This document shows, piece by piece, positions 5,824 through 6,208 of a DNA stretch of 6,208 nucleotides. The stretch spans positions 1 through 6,208 of the forward strand of contig CAQBGY010000203.1 in NCBI GenBank assembly GCA_948759685.1, read 5' to 3'. The stretch's first letter is position 1. The number at the start of each line of letters is the position of its first letter. The translations under genes were made by a program, and so were the position numbers. This DNA is from an uncultured Eubacterium sp. GTDB taxonomy: Bacteria > Bacillota_A > Clostridia > Lachnospirales > Lachnospiraceae. A model generated the notes under the pieces. The model did not search any database. It saw only the letters and a program-made list of their open reading frames with translations, and had not been told where the DNA came from.

Positions 5824-6208
5824 ATGAATTATAACACACAGAACGCAAAAATTGCATCCATAACTGAAAAAACTCTGATTGTTGGAATTGATGTGGGAAG
5901 TGAGACCCACTATGTGAGGGCATTTGACTGGCGCAACTACGAGTACACAAAGAAACCGCTGGAGTTCAGCAACACAGAGGCCGGATTCCAGACATTCAAA
6001 GCATGGATGGAGGACATGGCGGAGAAACATGGCAAAACTGCTGTAATCCCCGGCATGGAGCCGACAGGCCACTATTGGTTCGCCCTGGGGAAATTCCTGC
6101 AGGATAACGGAATGAAGCCGGTACATGTAAATCCCCACCATGTGAAGAAATCGAAAGAACTGGATGACAACAACCCCAACAAAAATGACCGTAAAGACCC
6201 AAAGACGA
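5824..6208 (+). CDS. IS110-family transposase (DEDD recombinase), N-terminal part, runs off window
   Basis: ATG 5824 opens a frame that stays open to the window end: 128 complete codons of a protein usually 350-450 residues long. It follows AGAGG (5811-5815) by 8 bases. The RuvC-like catalytic domain is clear: LIVGIDVGSETHYV (D23), PGMEPTGHYW (E79), NPHHVKKSKELDD, and KNDRKDPK (D122 and D125). All four DEDD positions are therefore present. The C-terminal transposase domain with its conserved serine lies outside the window, so intactness is not proven. IS110 enzymes are RNA-guided recombinases that join a circular donor to a target without ordinary DDE chemistry. No frameshift or stop is seen, in sharp contrast to the adjacent IS630 relic. 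GC content (about 55% in one sampled line) is higher than in the host operon, consistent with horizontal acquisition. Confidence 0.93.
   Translation, partial: MNYNTQNAKIASITEKTLIVGIDVGSETHYVRAFDWRNYEYTKKPLEFSNTEAGFQTFKAWMEDMAEKHGKTAVIPGMEPTGHYWFALGKFLQDNGMKPVHVNPHHVKKSKELDDNNPNKNDRKDPKT

Larger units (their letters stand above)
5723..6208 (+). mobile_element. IS110-family insertion sequence, left part (right part outside window)
   Basis: The element is inferred from its transposase (ATG 5824) and about 100 bases of non-coding left end. IS110 elements generally lack long inverted repeats and visible target duplications, so the left boundary cannot be fixed here. 5723 is only where IS630-like coding similarity fades. 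The abutting positions suggest that IS110 inserted into or beside the already present IS630 element. The transposase sample is about 55% GC, well above the surrounding DNA, which fits a recent arrival. Confidence 0.6.

Noticed and set aside
5800..6141. Minus-strand frame of 113 codons opposite the IS110 transposase
   Set aside because: It is the antisense shadow of a clear transposase with conserved DEDD motifs on the plus strand.

Overview
The window looks like the 3' part of a surface-polysaccharide (capsule or exopolysaccharide) gene cluster from a low-GC Firmicute, most likely a gut Clostridia/Lachnospiraceae-type bacterium. It runs into a stretch of decayed DNA and two insertion sequences. 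The organism call is an inference from AT-rich codon use, the flavour of the glycosyltransferases and the two transposase subfamilies; no marker gene is present.

Region 1 (1-3899) holds four tightly packed plus-strand genes: the C-terminal part of a GT4 glycosyltransferase, a GT2 glycosyltransferase of the dolichyl/polyprenyl-phosphate sugar synthase type, a 12-helix MOP-superfamily flippase (Wzx-like), and a complete second GT4 glycosyltransferase. Gaps are a few bases or overlaps, so they are probably one operon. The likely logic is that glycosyltransferases build a lipid-linked oligosaccharide at the inner face of the membrane and the flippase moves it outward. No polymerase, priming transferase or chain-length regulator lies in the window. 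Hand-counted samples are about 37-50% GC in the GT2 gene and about 22-27% GC in the flippase, suggesting a mosaic cluster.

Region 2 (3900-4685) has no convincing gene. It contains short reading frames, one resembling the N-terminus of a membrane protein, and looks like decayed coding DNA.

Region 3 (4686 to about 5722) is an IS630-family transposase relic. The protein can still be read from HTH end to DDE end, but it carries nonsense codons, frameshifts, internal losses and a changed catalytic position.

Region 4 (about 5723-6208) is the left part of an IS110-family element. Its intact-looking transposase begins at 5824 and runs off the window. Residues at all four expected DEDD positions (D23, E79, D122, D125) are visible. 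The roughly 100 bases upstream hold a good sigma-A-type promoter and two successive stem-loops, in the place where IS110-group elements encode their bridge RNA. This is the most interesting part of the window, although the guide RNA is only a candidate. No tRNA, rRNA, CRISPR array or clear intrinsic terminator was seen.
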